63,051 nucleotides of DNA from an uncultured Porphyromonadaceae bacterium (GCA_900540625.1 UQGP01000009.1:1-63051), one strand, 5' to 3'; positions 23,661-33,329 are shown, counted from the first letter of the stretch. Program-made: numbers and translations. Notes: generated from the letters alone by a model not told the origin.

Positions 23661-26291
23661 ATGAAGATTTCACTGAAAATAGCCGCAGCACTCCTGGCTA
23701 TGGTGATGGCAGCGCCGACAATGCCTGCCGAGGCACAGAATATGCCGGCACGCGAACACCGTGCTTTATGGCTGTCTGCATACCTTAACTCCGGCTGGCC
23801 TTCGAATGCGTTGACCTCCGACTATCAGGTCACCTTCCAGCGCAATTTCCTGAAGAAAAAACTTGCGCAGTTCAAGGACCAGAATATCAATGTTATATAC
23901 TTCCACGTGCGTCCCAATTGCGATGCAATGTACAAGTCGTCGTACGAACCTTGGGGACACCAAGTGGCCGGAACGCGCGGCGGCACACCCCTCGCCGACC
24001 CCTTCCAAATGCTTCTCGAAGAGGCTCATGCCGTGGGCATCGAAGTGTATGCATGGCTCAACCCTTATCGCTATTCGGGTACAACCAACCTCTATGGAGG
24101 AAACAATCCTCTGAATTATGAGACCTCGCATCCCGATTGGCTGGTGCGCAACAGCAAGGAAATCTACCTCAACCCCGGTATACCCGAGGTGACACAACGT
24201 ATCGTAGACGTAGTCACCGAAATCGTCACCAACTATGACGTAGACGGTGTGGTATATGACGACTACTTCTATCCCTCCGGTATGGGTGCCGACCAGGACG
24301 CTACGCAATATTCGGCGTACACCAAGGCCGGTGGTACGATGAGCCTCGCCGACTGGCGTCGCAACAACATCAATAATATGGTGAAGGTCGTCAATAAGGC
24401 CATCAAGAAAGTGAAACCCTACCTGCCTTTCGGCATCTCGCCTGCCGGTGTGGCTTGCCCTCCCGACATCGCTAAATACGGCTTGACATCCGTCACCGGC
24501 GACTGGCAGTATGACAAAATTTTCTCCGACCCGATGAGCTGGCTCAATGCCGGTGATATCGATTTCCTGTCGCCTCAGATATATTGGCCCAACCGTTTCT
24601 CCGAACTGTCCAAGTGGTACGGAGTGGCTGCTCGTCATTTCGACCGCCACTTCTATCCCTCGGTGACACTCTCCAATATCGTAAACGACAAGGTGGCTGA
24701 GTATGTCCGCGAAACCAATACCGCACGTCAGGCCAACACCTATGATGCCAACGGTATGGTATTCTTCCACTACGGCGAATTTGTCAACTACAATGAGAAA
24801 TACGGCGACAAGCGACTGACTTTCGGCCAAATTATGGCTCAAGAAGTATTCCAAGACAAGGCTCTGACGCCGATACGTACTTGGGAACATGTTTGGGCGC
24901 CCAAAATGGTAACCAATGTAGCCGCCTCGGGTACAACCCTAACTTGGGATGCCGTCCCCGGTATGCGCTACACCGTATATGCTTTCCCCGAAAGCGTAGG
25001 TGAAGCCGCCTTCGCTTGCCAGCGCGAATACCTCCAAGGCATATCGTATACCAACTCCTACGAGATTCCCGCCGATATGGCTTCCGGATACAAATGGGCT
25101 GTATGCGTATACGACCGTTACGGAAACGAATACTCTGCCGTGACAGCCGGAGGCAAGACCGTCACCGGAACCAAGGCGACGCTCACTTACCCCGTCAACG
25201 GCGAAAGCGCCCCCGAAATTTTCACCTTCAAGTGGAACGGCACCGCATCGCGCAGCCGCATCGAAGTGTCCGACAAAGCCGATATGAGCCATATCATCGC
25301 ACTTTTTGACGCTGCCGGCAATACTGCATCGTCCATGAATATGCCTCACCTCGAAAACGGCAAGACTTACTACTGGCGCGTACGCTCCATCGGTACCAAT
25401 ATGACCGATGCGCTCTCCGACGTCCAGTCCTTCAAGGGCGGTCGCATCTCGTTCACCGCTCCGGCTGACAAGTCTACCGGAGTATCGGCCACACCCACTC
25501 TCACATGGACCAAGGTCGAAGTCGATCAGGAAGTTAAGCATCATATGGCTATCGTCGACGGATCTACCGAAGTTTATACTTACGAAGGCCCGGCCAACAG
25601 CGTCACCGTCCCCGCCGAAGTACTCCGTACAGGACGTACCTATACGGCCACCCTCACTACGACTGTAGGTAGCTATGAGACCGAAAGCGAGCCGATTACG
25701 TTCACTACGGTCAATCGCACCGATTACACCGCTCCCGTCTTCACCAATCCGGCTTCCGACGGCGCAACAATCCATGTCAACGAAGCTCTCACTATCGAAA
25801 AATGGAGCGGTCTGGCATCTGTAACCATATACATCTCGACATCCAAGACCTTGTTTGGACGTACGTCATATTCGGTTACATTGCGCGACTTCGAGACTAT
25901 GACCAAAGCTCTCGGCGAAATCAAGATCAGCGGTAAAGCCCTCACTGACGGCAAAACTTACTACTGCAAGACCCGTGCGGCATATTATGTGGACAATACC
26001 ACCAAGAATACCGCCGATTCGCCCGTGGTCAGCTTCGTATATTCCGGCACGGAAGGTGTCAATGATGTAACTGCCGACACAAGTGCCGCCGCATACATCG
26101 ACTCCGAGTCCATCCTGCACACCGGATGCGGCGCATGTGCTGTCAATGTTTACACATTGGCCGGTGCTGCCGTACACTATGGCGTGGCCGATGCCGCCGG
26201 CGAGTTGTCGCTGCAAGCGCTGCCCGCAGGTATGTACATCGTGCGTCTCGCCGATGCCAACTCGTCCGCTATCAAGTGGATTAAGAAATAA
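23661..26291 (+). CDS. GHL10-family glycosidase with type IX sorting domain
   Basis: An 876-residue secreted protein. After a signal peptide (about 1-25), residues about 30-400 form a GHL10 (formerly DUF187) TIM-barrel: EHRALWLSAYLNSGWP, NVIYFHVRPNCDAMYKS, YAWLNPYR and the acidic strand DGVVYDDYFYP. Relatives such as E. coli DigH and Bacillus YngK belong here; DigH cuts denuded peptidoglycan strands. Three or four fibronectin/Ig-like modules fill about 410-790. The final 75 residues (VYTLAGAAVH, LPAGMYIVRL, IKWIKK) are a type IX secretion sorting domain, so it is exported through the type IX system. Its place beside SusC/SusD suggests it feeds that transporter. Confidence 0.85.
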   Translation: MKISLKIAAALLAMVMAAPTMPAEAQNMPAREHRALWLSAYLNSGWPSNALTSDYQVTFQRNFLKKKLAQFKDQNINVIYFHVRPNCDAMYKSSYEPWGHQVAGTRGGTPLADPFQMLLEEAHAVGIEVYAWLNPYRYSGTTNLYGGNNPLNYETSHPDWLVRNSKEIYLNPGIPEVTQRIVDVVTEIVTNYDVDGVVYDDYFYPSGMGADQDATQYSAYTKAGGTMSLADWRRNNINNMVKVVNKAIKKVKPYLPFGISPAGVACPPDIAKYGLTSVTGDWQYDKIFSDPMSWLNAGDIDFLSPQIYWPNRFSELSKWYGVAARHFDRHFYPSVTLSNIVNDKVAEYVRETNTARQANTYDANGMVFFHYGEFVNYNEKYGDKRLTFGQIMAQEVFQDKALTPIRTWEHVWAPKMVTNVAASGTTLTWDAVPGMRYTVYAFPESVGEAAFACQREYLQGISYTNSYEIPADMASGYKWAVCVYDRYGNEYSAVTAGGKTVTGTKATLTYPVNGESAPEIFTFKWNGTASRSRIEVSDKADMSHIIALFDAAGNTASSMNMPHLENGKTYYWRVRSIGTNMTDALSDVQSFKGGRISFTAPADKSTGVSATPTLTWTKVEVDQEVKHHMAIVDGSTEVYTYEGPANSVTVPAEVLRTGRTYTATLTTTVGSYETESEPITFTTVNRTDYTAPVFTNPASDGATIHVNEALTIEKWSGLASVTIYISTSKTLFGRTSYSVTLRDFETMTKALGEIKISGKALTDGKTYYCKTRAAYYVDNTTKNTADSPVVSFVYSGTEGVNDVTADTSAAAYIDSESILHTGCGACAVNVYTLAGAAVHYGVADAAGELSLQALPAGMYIVRLADANSSAIKWIKK

Positions 26292-26367
26292 GACCGAGCA
26301 AACGGGATAGATAGTCGCTGCCTAAAGCCATAGGAGCAGGCTCGGCTGTCCGTCCGCGACAGAGAAT

Positions 26368-26428
26368 AAGCTACGGCCGACACGACCTTCGGAATGTCAA
26401 ATCCGCAAGGTCGGGTCGGCCGCAGCTT
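26368..26428. repeat. Long imperfect hairpin between the GHL10 gene and the Ig-like lipoprotein
   Basis: AAGCT 26368-26372 pairs with 26424-26428, CGGCCGAC 26374-26381 with 26415-26422, CGACCTT 26383-26389 with 26407-26413, and CGGA 26390-26393 with 26402-26405. This gives about 24 pairs with two single mismatches and one bulge. No T-run follows on either side, so a simple intrinsic terminator is doubtful. Confidence 0.6.
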
Positions 26429-26479
26429 CTGTTGTGTCCGAATATGGCGTATCGTATGCGTTATCTGCCGAAAAAATTG

Positions 26480-26487
26480 TAATTTTG
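26480..26487 (+). promoter_or_regulatory. Promoter five bases from an ATG
   Basis: TAATTTTG fits the -7 consensus, and the next gene begins at 26493. As at rsmA, the transcript would start at or beside the start codon. Confidence 0.5.
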
Positions 26488-26492
26488 TGGTT

Positions 26493-28550
26493 ATGAATAA
26501 CGAAAACGCTAAGACGAAACACGCTGAGACTAAATTCGGAGGAATGTACGCACTGCCTATGACGGTGGCGGCAATAGCGCTGGCCGTGCTGATGGCTGCC
26601 TGCGCCTCCATAGGCAATCCCGAAGGCGGACCGCGCGACTACCAACCCCCGGTATTTGTGCGCTCCACGCCCATGCCCGGACAGACCGGCGTAAGCCCTT
26701 CGCGACTTGAATTGTACTTTGACGAGAACGTCAGCCTCGACGACGCATTCAATAAAGTAATAGTTTCGCCCGTACAGAAGTCCACGCCCGTGGTGCGTGC
26801 CGGCGGACGGCGTGTCACCGTCGAATTGCGCGATACCTTGCTTCCGAACACTACCTATACCATAGACTTCGCCGATGCCATTCGCGACCTCAATGAAGGT
26901 AATATCCTCGATGGCTTTGCCGTGGATTTTGCTACGGGTGATTCGATAGATTCTTTGCAGATTTCAGGCATCGTCCTTTCGGCCCGCAATCTCGAACCGG
27001 CACAAGGCATCACCGTGGGCGTCACCACCGATATGACGGACACCGCATTTGTTAAGTCCCCCTTGCAGCGCATAGCCCGTACCAATCAGCGCGGCCAATT
27101 CACTATACGCAACCTCAAGGCCGGTACTTATCGCATATTTGCCGTCAATGACGTCAACCGCGACAACTGCTGGGACCGCTCCGAGGATGTGGCATTTTAT
27201 GACGCAGCCATTGTCCCGACGTCGCGCCCGACGACGGTGAATGACACCCTACGCTCGTCCGAAGGTACGGACAGTATCGTCGAGCGTGCCGCCACATTGT
27301 TTCTGCCCAATGACGTACTGCTGACGTGGTTCAACGAAGACTACCATGCTCAGTACCTCAAGGACAATCAGCGTCCTGATCGTCGCCGTCTCTTTATAGG
27401 CATGGGCGCTCCTCGAGACACTCTACCCACGCTTACGCTTGTCGGCGGGCCGCGCGACGGCGATACCGATGCCGATTTGGCACTGCTGCAGGCCAATGCC
27501 AACGCCGATTCACTTACGTACTGGATACGCGACCCCGAGCTCTTGGCCATGGACACGCTGCGTGTGAGCGTGCACCATTCCGCGCAGGATTCACTCAACC
27601 GCCGCGTATGGGTCAATGACACGATTAATTTCATATACCGCCCGCCAAAGGTCTCAAAAACGAAGAAGAAAGAGGAAGCGGACAGTCTTAATGTGCCCGA
27701 GCGCGAATTTGCCACTCTTATGGTCAGAAGCCAGTCTTCGCACGATGTATATGCTCCCATGCGTATCGAGTCGGCCCTGCCCATATTGCGCATAGATACG
27801 ACCGGTGTTCACTTGCAACAGCAAGTCGACTCCGTATGGAAAGACCTTGTTTTGCCGCCGCTACGTCCCGATTCGCTCAATCCGCTGTTGGGCCGCGTAT
27901 TCGACTACCGTTGGGCCCCCGGCGCCAAATACCGCTTGCTCGTCGACTCGGCGGCTGTCATAAGTATCTATAGTATCCACAACAAGGCCTTGCGTCACGA
28001 GTTCTCAATCAAGAAGCTCGAGGAATACTCCAACCTCGCCTTTACCATTACGCCCAAAATGGTGGACGGACACGCACTGTGCTTCGAATTGCTCAACAAT
28101 AGCGATGATGTCGTGCGTACGGTGCCTGTAGATACGACCACAGGCAAGGTCGTCGTGCCGTACATTACCCCCGGCACGTACTATGCACGTGTGTTTATAG
28201 ACGCCAATGGAAACGGACGTTGGGATACCGGCAACTTCGCCGAGAGGCTTCAGCCCGAGGAGGTTGCTTACTTCGATAAGAAACTCGAGCTTAAAGCAAA
28301 TTGGGACAACGAATTGGCGTGGGATATCTACGCCAAGCCCATAGACACGCAGAAGCCTTATGCCATACTTAAGAATAAGCCCAAGTTGAAACCCGGTGAG
28401 AAGGCTCCCGACCAGGAAGAAGAACTGGACGAATGGGGCGAACCCATCAACCGCAACGGCAGCAATCGTCAGGGTATGGGCCGTCCGGGATTATCCCTGC
28501 CCGGTGGTCGCAACGGCATACAGACGGCTACCGATCGCGTGCGCCGCTGA
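26493..28550 (+). CDS. Lipoprotein with bacterial Ig-like (SbsA type) domain
   Basis: A 685-residue protein from ATG 26493; an earlier in-frame start at 26394 lies inside a hairpin and upstream of the promoter. A membrane segment ends LMAAC, a lipobox. Residues about 40-150 match the bacterial Ig-like domain typical of Bacteroidota lipoproteins annotated as Ig-like-domain proteins (PPVFVRSTPMPGQTGVSPSR, DENVSL, LPNTTYTIDF). Carboxypeptidase-like repeats follow (FTIRNLKAGTYRIFAVND and, near the end, GTYYARVFIDANGNGRWD). The C-terminus is proline/glycine/arginine-rich. It is widespread in the phylum, with no proven role. Confidence 0.8.
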   Translation: MNNENAKTKHAETKFGGMYALPMTVAAIALAVLMAACASIGNPEGGPRDYQPPVFVRSTPMPGQTGVSPSRLELYFDENVSLDDAFNKVIVSPVQKSTPVVRAGGRRVTVELRDTLLPNTTYTIDFADAIRDLNEGNILDGFAVDFATGDSIDSLQISGIVLSARNLEPAQGITVGVTTDMTDTAFVKSPLQRIARTNQRGQFTIRNLKAGTYRIFAVNDVNRDNCWDRSEDVAFYDAAIVPTSRPTTVNDTLRSSEGTDSIVERAATLFLPNDVLLTWFNEDYHAQYLKDNQRPDRRRLFIGMGAPRDTLPTLTLVGGPRDGDTDADLALLQANANADSLTYWIRDPELLAMDTLRVSVHHSAQDSLNRRVWVNDTINFIYRPPKVSKTKKKEEADSLNVPEREFATLMVRSQSSHDVYAPMRIESALPILRIDTTGVHLQQQVDSVWKDLVLPPLRPDSLNPLLGRVFDYRWAPGAKYRLLVDSAAVISIYSIHNKALRHEFSIKKLEEYSNLAFTITPKMVDGHALCFELLNNSDDVVRTVPVDTTTGKVVVPYITPGTYYARVFIDANGNGRWDTGNFAERLQPEEVAYFDKKLELKANWDNELAWDIYAKPIDTQKPYAILKNKPKLKPGEKAPDQEEELDEWGEPINRNGSNRQGMGRPGLSLPGGRNGIQTATDRVRR

Positions 28551-28591
28551 CGCCGGCTTACGCTTATTTCCAATTGTTTAGTAACAATACA

Positions 28592-28628
28592 GCGAATGCC
28601 CGCGGTAATATCGGCCACGGGCATTCGT
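28592..28628. terminator. Hairpin between convergent genes
   Basis: CGAATGCCCG (28593-28602) pairs perfectly with CGGGCATTCG (28618-28627), plus a G-U closing pair. It lies between the converging Ig-like lipoprotein and phosphate transporter genes and probably ends both transcripts, although T-runs are weak. Confidence 0.6.
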
Positions 28629-28756
28629 CATACTTTATGCTTAGGGTGAGCCTTCGGTGGGGTAATAGCTATGACCCTTATGGTGATTATAGCCATCATG
28701 ACTATTCCTTATTGTCGCCGTTGCCGTCGGCTGTCGAGACGCCTCGGCGGCAATGG

Positions 28757-31099
28757 TTACAGCAGACGTTGGTCGATAGTCGCAAATCGGTTGGGTGAGG
28801 CCATTGCGCCGGAGGGTGAGGAAATGGCTGCACGCGGTCCGGCGATGCGGCTGTCTGTATCGCATAATTTGGCAAAGGCACGCAAGTATTTGCGAACGTT
28901 GGAAATCAAGTCCTGAGTCTCTTGCAACATATTCAGGTATACGTACAATACTGTGATGGTGGACGGATCGCCTTCGCGCAACTGCTCGTGCAGGCGGTGG
29001 TAGCCGTCCGAAATGCGATCCTTGAGCTCGTCGCAGCGGCGACGTATCGGCGGTACGGCGTCTACGTTGCGAGTGGTCATCGCGGACAAGGCATCGGCAA
29101 AAATCTCGTCGGCGCGTGCACGTATTTCCTCGAATTCGGCCACGTAATGTTGCGGCAGTGGCAGGAAGTTGTTCTCAGTGTGTTCTTTGCATACCTCGTT
29201 GATACGTCGTAAGTTGTAGAGCATGGACATGCAGCAGTTGTTGGCCAGGTGGAACCATGTGCTCTTTTCGATGGCAGTGGGATGCGTCACTTGGCGTAAG
29301 CATAGAGTCTCTTTGCGTCGGGCGCTCTTGAGGGTATCTTTTTCGTGGAACAATGTGCGGTCGAGGCGCTCGAGTGTATGCACGTCCTCGTGTATGAAAG
29401 CCCCGGTCATTCCGTCAAAGCTCTCGCGGGCAAATGTCAGGAACTCGCCTTGGCGTTCGGAGATATAAGTCAACAGCAGCGGCCAGCGTTCTTCCGTGTC
29501 TTCGGTGCTGAGAATTGTCTGGAACATTGCATCACCTCCGTCTTCGGCTTTGCGCCGACGGTAGCGCCGGTTGCTGTGTATGAGTAGGGCTACTGCTATG
29601 GCGGCGACTACGGGAATGGTCCACAGCCCGCCCCAGTAGATGAATGCTGCCACCAGTCCGGCGCCTATGAATGCCACGCCGGCGGTGATAAACCATCCGC
29701 CGACAACGCTGATGACGCCTGTCACGCGGAATACGGCGCTTTCGCGACCCCAAGCGCGGTCGGCGAGGCTGGTGCCCATAGCCACCATAAAGGTGACGAA
29801 TGTCGTGGACAGCGGCAACTTGAGCGAAGTACCCAAGGCGATGAGGGCACCAGCCACTACCAGATTGATGGCGCCGCGCACAAGGTCAAAGGATTGTCCC
29901 TGCTCCAGGGTGACGCCTTCCATACTGAAACGCTTGTCCACCCAGCGACGTACGCGGAGCGGTGTATGGCTGCTCACCCAGGTGATACCGGATAGCGTCC
30001 AGCGCACCAGGCGGCGTCCGATACGCGAAGATCCGAACATTTCGTCGCCGGTATTGTTCTGACTTCCGAGCCCGTTTTGGGTCTTAGTGACGTTGCGTGC
30101 CTTCTTGGAGGTGGCCAAGGTGACAACCATCAATGCTCCGGCGCCTATTAGGAAGTATATCGGAGTATTGGCCGGACCATTGAGAACGCCCATCATGTGC
30201 GTATGGGCATCTGTAGCTCCCGAGGCCATAAAATCCTGAAACGAAGCCAAGCCCGTCAGCGGAACGCCTATGAAGTTGACCAAGTCGTTGCCGGCAAAGG
30301 CCATAGCCAGTGCAAAAGTGCCCAGTAGTACCACGACTTTGAAGACATTGATCTTGAGCCAGTAGAGCATCTGCATCAGTATCGAGAAGCCGACAAAACA
30401 GTACACCATCAATAGCCCGGTGTTGGAATGTATCCAGTCCTTGACTTGCGGTGTCATAAAGGACAGGTCTTTGATGCCTTTAATGACAAGGAAGTATATG
30501 ATAGCTGTGCAGCATAGGCCGCCGAAGACGCCTATGGTCCATTTGAGGTGGTCGCCGAAATGGAAGGTGAAAAGCATTCGGGTCAGGAATTGTATCACCG
30601 TGCCAAAGAAGAAAGCTATTGCTACCGAAAGGAATATGCCGATAATGATGGTCAGCGCCTTCTCGGTGTTGAGCAGGTCGACAACGCTCATCCCGGCGCA
30701 GTCACCATGGGTTTTGAATAATGCGACCACGAAGGTGGCGCCCAGAAGTTCGAAAACCAGCGAAACCGTAGTAGACGTGGGCATACCCAGCGTATTGAAG
30801 ATGTCCAGCAATACGATGTCGATGCACATCACGGCCATGAATATGCAGACCAAGTCATAAAAAGAAAAGAATTCAGGGCGGAAAATGCCGTGTCTGGCGA
30901 CATCCATCATGCCGTTTGACATTGCGGCTCCGAGAAATACGCCCGTAGCTGCAACGAGGATGATGCGACCTAACGGGGCGGCCTTTGAGCCTATGGCGGA
31001 GTTGAGAAAGTTGACAGCGTCGTTGCTGACGCCTACCGAAAGATCGAATACCGCCAATAACAGCAGAAATACGATGATACAAAGAAATACTATATCCAT
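28757..31099 (-). CDS. pit: PiT-family phosphate transporter with PhoU-like C-terminal domain
   Basis: A 780-residue inner-membrane protein from ATG 31099; the frame extends to 31171, but those residues are hydrophilic and the membrane helix begins at MDIVFLCIIVFLLLL. The PiT signatures are present: GVSNDAVNFLNSAIGSKAAP near the N-terminus and GNDLVNFIGVPLTG midway, with about ten to twelve helices up to residue 520. The last 240 residues are soluble and helical (ETLCLRQVTHPTAIEKSTW) and resemble a PhoU/DUF47 regulatory domain. It probably imports phosphate with a cation. The fused domain may gate it. Confidence 0.9.
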   Translation of the reverse strand: MDIVFLCIIVFLLLLAVFDLSVGVSNDAVNFLNSAIGSKAAPLGRIILVAATGVFLGAAMSNGMMDVARHGIFRPEFFSFYDLVCIFMAVMCIDIVLLDIFNTLGMPTSTTVSLVFELLGATFVVALFKTHGDCAGMSVVDLLNTEKALTIIIGIFLSVAIAFFFGTVIQFLTRMLFTFHFGDHLKWTIGVFGGLCCTAIIYFLVIKGIKDLSFMTPQVKDWIHSNTGLLMVYCFVGFSILMQMLYWLKINVFKVVVLLGTFALAMAFAGNDLVNFIGVPLTGLASFQDFMASGATDAHTHMMGVLNGPANTPIYFLIGAGALMVVTLATSKKARNVTKTQNGLGSQNNTGDEMFGSSRIGRRLVRWTLSGITWVSSHTPLRVRRWVDKRFSMEGVTLEQGQSFDLVRGAINLVVAGALIALGTSLKLPLSTTFVTFMVAMGTSLADRAWGRESAVFRVTGVISVVGGWFITAGVAFIGAGLVAAFIYWGGLWTIPVVAAIAVALLIHSNRRYRRRKAEDGGDAMFQTILSTEDTEERWPLLLTYISERQGEFLTFARESFDGMTGAFIHEDVHTLERLDRTLFHEKDTLKSARRKETLCLRQVTHPTAIEKSTWFHLANNCCMSMLYNLRRINEVCKEHTENNFLPLPQHYVAEFEEIRARADEIFADALSAMTTRNVDAVPPIRRRCDELKDRISDGYHRLHEQLREGDPSTITVLYVYLNMLQETQDLISNVRKYLRAFAKLCDTDSRIAGPRAAISSPSGAMASPNRFATIDQRLL

Positions 31100-31586
31100 G
31101 CTATGTATGTGAGTGTTGTCTTTAAGGGGCGAAAGTGGCAGCGTCTCCGCTGCCGTCGGCCGTTCCTCCATTGCCGGTGTGTTCGGGCCTTCTTTTCTCT
31201 ATGCAAAGGACGGATTATAGTGTTTACAAAATGTTGCATAACTCCTAAGTTTGCGTTGAATGTGGCTCCGACAGCAATGTTGGCCATGTATCTCGGCGGA
31301 TGTGGACACGTCATCCGCGTCGGAAATGTCGGATGGCTGTTTGCGCAAGTGCGCTTTCGAGCGTTTTGCCGAACCGTTGCCCGGGAGAGTGTTGCAACGG
31401 CCGGAAACGGCCGGAAACACCGAGAGAAAACAGTGATTTGGCACTCCGGGGAAATTTGTGTAACTTTGCCCTTGAATATTGCCATATGGCAAAGGCGCGG
31501 CCCAAAGGTGCCTGACACGGGACGTCAAATATGTCCCCGAGGCAGCCGCAACTTATGAACACGGAACAAAATAACAACAGCTATAT
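31100..31586. other. Divergent region between pit and lysS
   Basis: This 487-bp region holds the lysS promoter and two tiny ORFs in its leader. A short direct duplication of CGGCCGGAAA lies near 31399-31418. I found no clear promoter for pit and no RNA gene. Confidence 0.6.
31437..31468 (+). promoter_or_regulatory. Promoter of lysS
   Basis: TTTG at 31437-31440 and TAACTTTG at 31461-31468 are 20 bp apart, a full consensus promoter. The start is expected near 31475, giving a leader of about 110 nt. Confidence 0.8.
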
Positions 31587-31590
31587 ATGA
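31531..31590 (+). CDS. Possible 19-residue upstream ORF overlapping lysS
   Basis: ATG 31531 opens MSPRQPQLMNTEQNNNSYI, and its TGA (31588-31590) overlaps the lysS ATG as ATGA. It lies within the predicted lysS leader. The overlap would allow translational coupling, but the peptide has no notable bias and a chance ORF is possible. Confidence 0.3.
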   Translation: MSPRQPQLMNTEQNNNSYI

Positions 31591-33329
31591 ATCCCCTCGA
31601 ACTTAGCGAACAAGAAACGATACGTCGAAATTCGCTGACAACACTGCGCCAAATGGGTATAGAACCGTATCCGGCAGCGCTTTATCCTGTAGATGCCACC
31701 TCGGCGGACATCCGTGCCAACTTCAAAGACGATGCAGCCGAACAACGTCAGGTGTGCATCGCCGGCCGCATTATGAGCCGTCGCATTATGGGCAAGGCAT
31801 CATTCGTCGAACTGCAAGACAACGACGGCCGCATACAAGTGTATGTAGCACGTGACGAGATTTGTCCGGGCGAAGACAAGGATATGTACAATGTCGTATT
31901 CAAGAAATTGCTCGATATCGGCGACATCGTAGGCTTCAAGGGCTTTGTATTCCGTACACAGACAGGCGAAATCACGGTACATGCCCGGGAGATGACGCTT
32001 CTGAGCAAGTCGCTGCGTCCGCTGCCTATAGTCAAGGTGAAAGACGGCAAGACTTACGACAGCTTTGACGATCCGGAATTGCGCTATCGCCGCCGCTATG
32101 TCGACCTTATCGTCAACGACGGCGTCAAGGAAATATTCATAAAGCGTACAGGTGTGTACAACTCCATGCGCAATTACTTCAATGAGCATGGGTATATGGA
32201 GGTCGAAACTCCGATACTGCAAAGCATACCCGGCGGTGCCGCCGCACGTCCTTTCGTGACGCACCACAATGCGCTGGATATTCCTCTGTATCTGCGTATT
32301 GCAGATGAGTTGTATCTCAAGCGCCTTATCGTAGGCGGATTTGACGGCGTGTACGAGTTTTCCAAGAACTTCCGCAACGAAGGTATGGACCGCACACACA
32401 ACCCCGAATTCACCTGCATGGAAATATATGTAGCGTACAAGGACTACAACTGGATGATGACCTTCACCGAGCACATGCTTGAACGTATCTGCCGTGACGT
32501 CAACGGTACGGACGAGGTACGTGTGGGTGATAATGTCATCAGTTTCAAGGCTCCGTTCCCGCGCGTGACCATGACGCAGGCCATCAAAGACCATACCGGC
32601 GTGGATATCACCGGAATGGACGAGGCCGCACTTCGCAAGGTCTGCAAGGACCTCGGCATAGAGGTGGACGAGTCTATGGGCAAGGGCAAACTTATCGACG
32701 AAATTTTCGGCGAAAAATGCGAGGGCTGCTACATCCAACCCACGTTTATCACCGATTATCCTATAGAAATGTCGCCGCTGACCAAGCGTCACCGCGACAA
32801 CCCCGAGCTGACCGAGCGCTTCGAACTCATGGTCAACGGAAAGGAATTGGCCAACGCCTATTCCGAGCTCAACGACCCCATCGACCAATACGAACGTTTT
32901 GTCGAGCAGATGCGTTTGAGCGAAAAGGGAGACGATGAGGCCATGATTATCGATAAGGACTTTATTCGTGCACTCGAATACGGAATGCCTCCCACATCGG
33001 GTATGGGCATAGGTATGGACCGCCTCGTGATGCTGATGACCGGACAGACTACCATACAGGAAGTGCTTTTCTTCCCGCAGATGCGTCCCGAGAAGGTCAT
33101 CAAACGTGATGCCCCCGAACGCTTTGTCGAGGCCCTTGGCTCGGACGAAGTCGCCGCTTGGGTACCTCTGATGAACAAAGTCGGCATCAATACCGTGGGC
33201 GACCTTGCCGCCGCCACCGCCGCCAAACTGCAGCAGGAATTGTGCGGTCTCAACAAAAAGCACAAACTGGGGCTGAAGCCGGTGAGCGTTGATACGGTAG
33301 GGGCCTGGATAGCTGCCGCAGCGCAGTAA
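31587..33329 (+). CDS. lysS: Lysyl-tRNA synthetase, class II
   Basis: A 580-residue enzyme charging tRNA-Lys. The N-terminal OB-fold (about 55-150, GRIMSRRIMGKASFVELQD) binds the anticodon. The class II core shows motif 2 around FRNEGMDRTHNPEF and motif 3 around GMGIGMDRLVML. The last 65 residues (from about 515) are a small helical extension (VGINTVGDLAAATAAKLQQ) with a helix-hairpin-helix look, common in Bacteroidota LysS. The start follows close homologues in the phylum, which begin MNxLELSEQE. Confidence 0.96.
   Translation: MNPLELSEQETIRRNSLTTLRQMGIEPYPAALYPVDATSADIRANFKDDAAEQRQVCIAGRIMSRRIMGKASFVELQDNDGRIQVYVARDEICPGEDKDMYNVVFKKLLDIGDIVGFKGFVFRTQTGEITVHAREMTLLSKSLRPLPIVKVKDGKTYDSFDDPELRYRRRYVDLIVNDGVKEIFIKRTGVYNSMRNYFNEHGYMEVETPILQSIPGGAAARPFVTHHNALDIPLYLRIADELYLKRLIVGGFDGVYEFSKNFRNEGMDRTHNPEFTCMEIYVAYKDYNWMMTFTEHMLERICRDVNGTDEVRVGDNVISFKAPFPRVTMTQAIKDHTGVDITGMDEAALRKVCKDLGIEVDESMGKGKLIDEIFGEKCEGCYIQPTFITDYPIEMSPLTKRHRDNPELTERFELMVNGKELANAYSELNDPIDQYERFVEQMRLSEKGDDEAMIIDKDFIRALEYGMPPTSGMGIGMDRLVMLMTGQTTIQEVLFFPQMRPEKVIKRDAPERFVEALGSDEVAAWVPLMNKVGINTVGDLAAATAAKLQQELCGLNKKHKLGLKPVSVDTVGAWIAAAAQ

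Noticed and set aside
31485..31514. Nine-codon ORF (MAKARPKGA) in the lysS leader as a lysine leader peptide
   Set aside because: Only two lysines, not adjacent, and no terminator follows. The evidence is too thin for attenuation.
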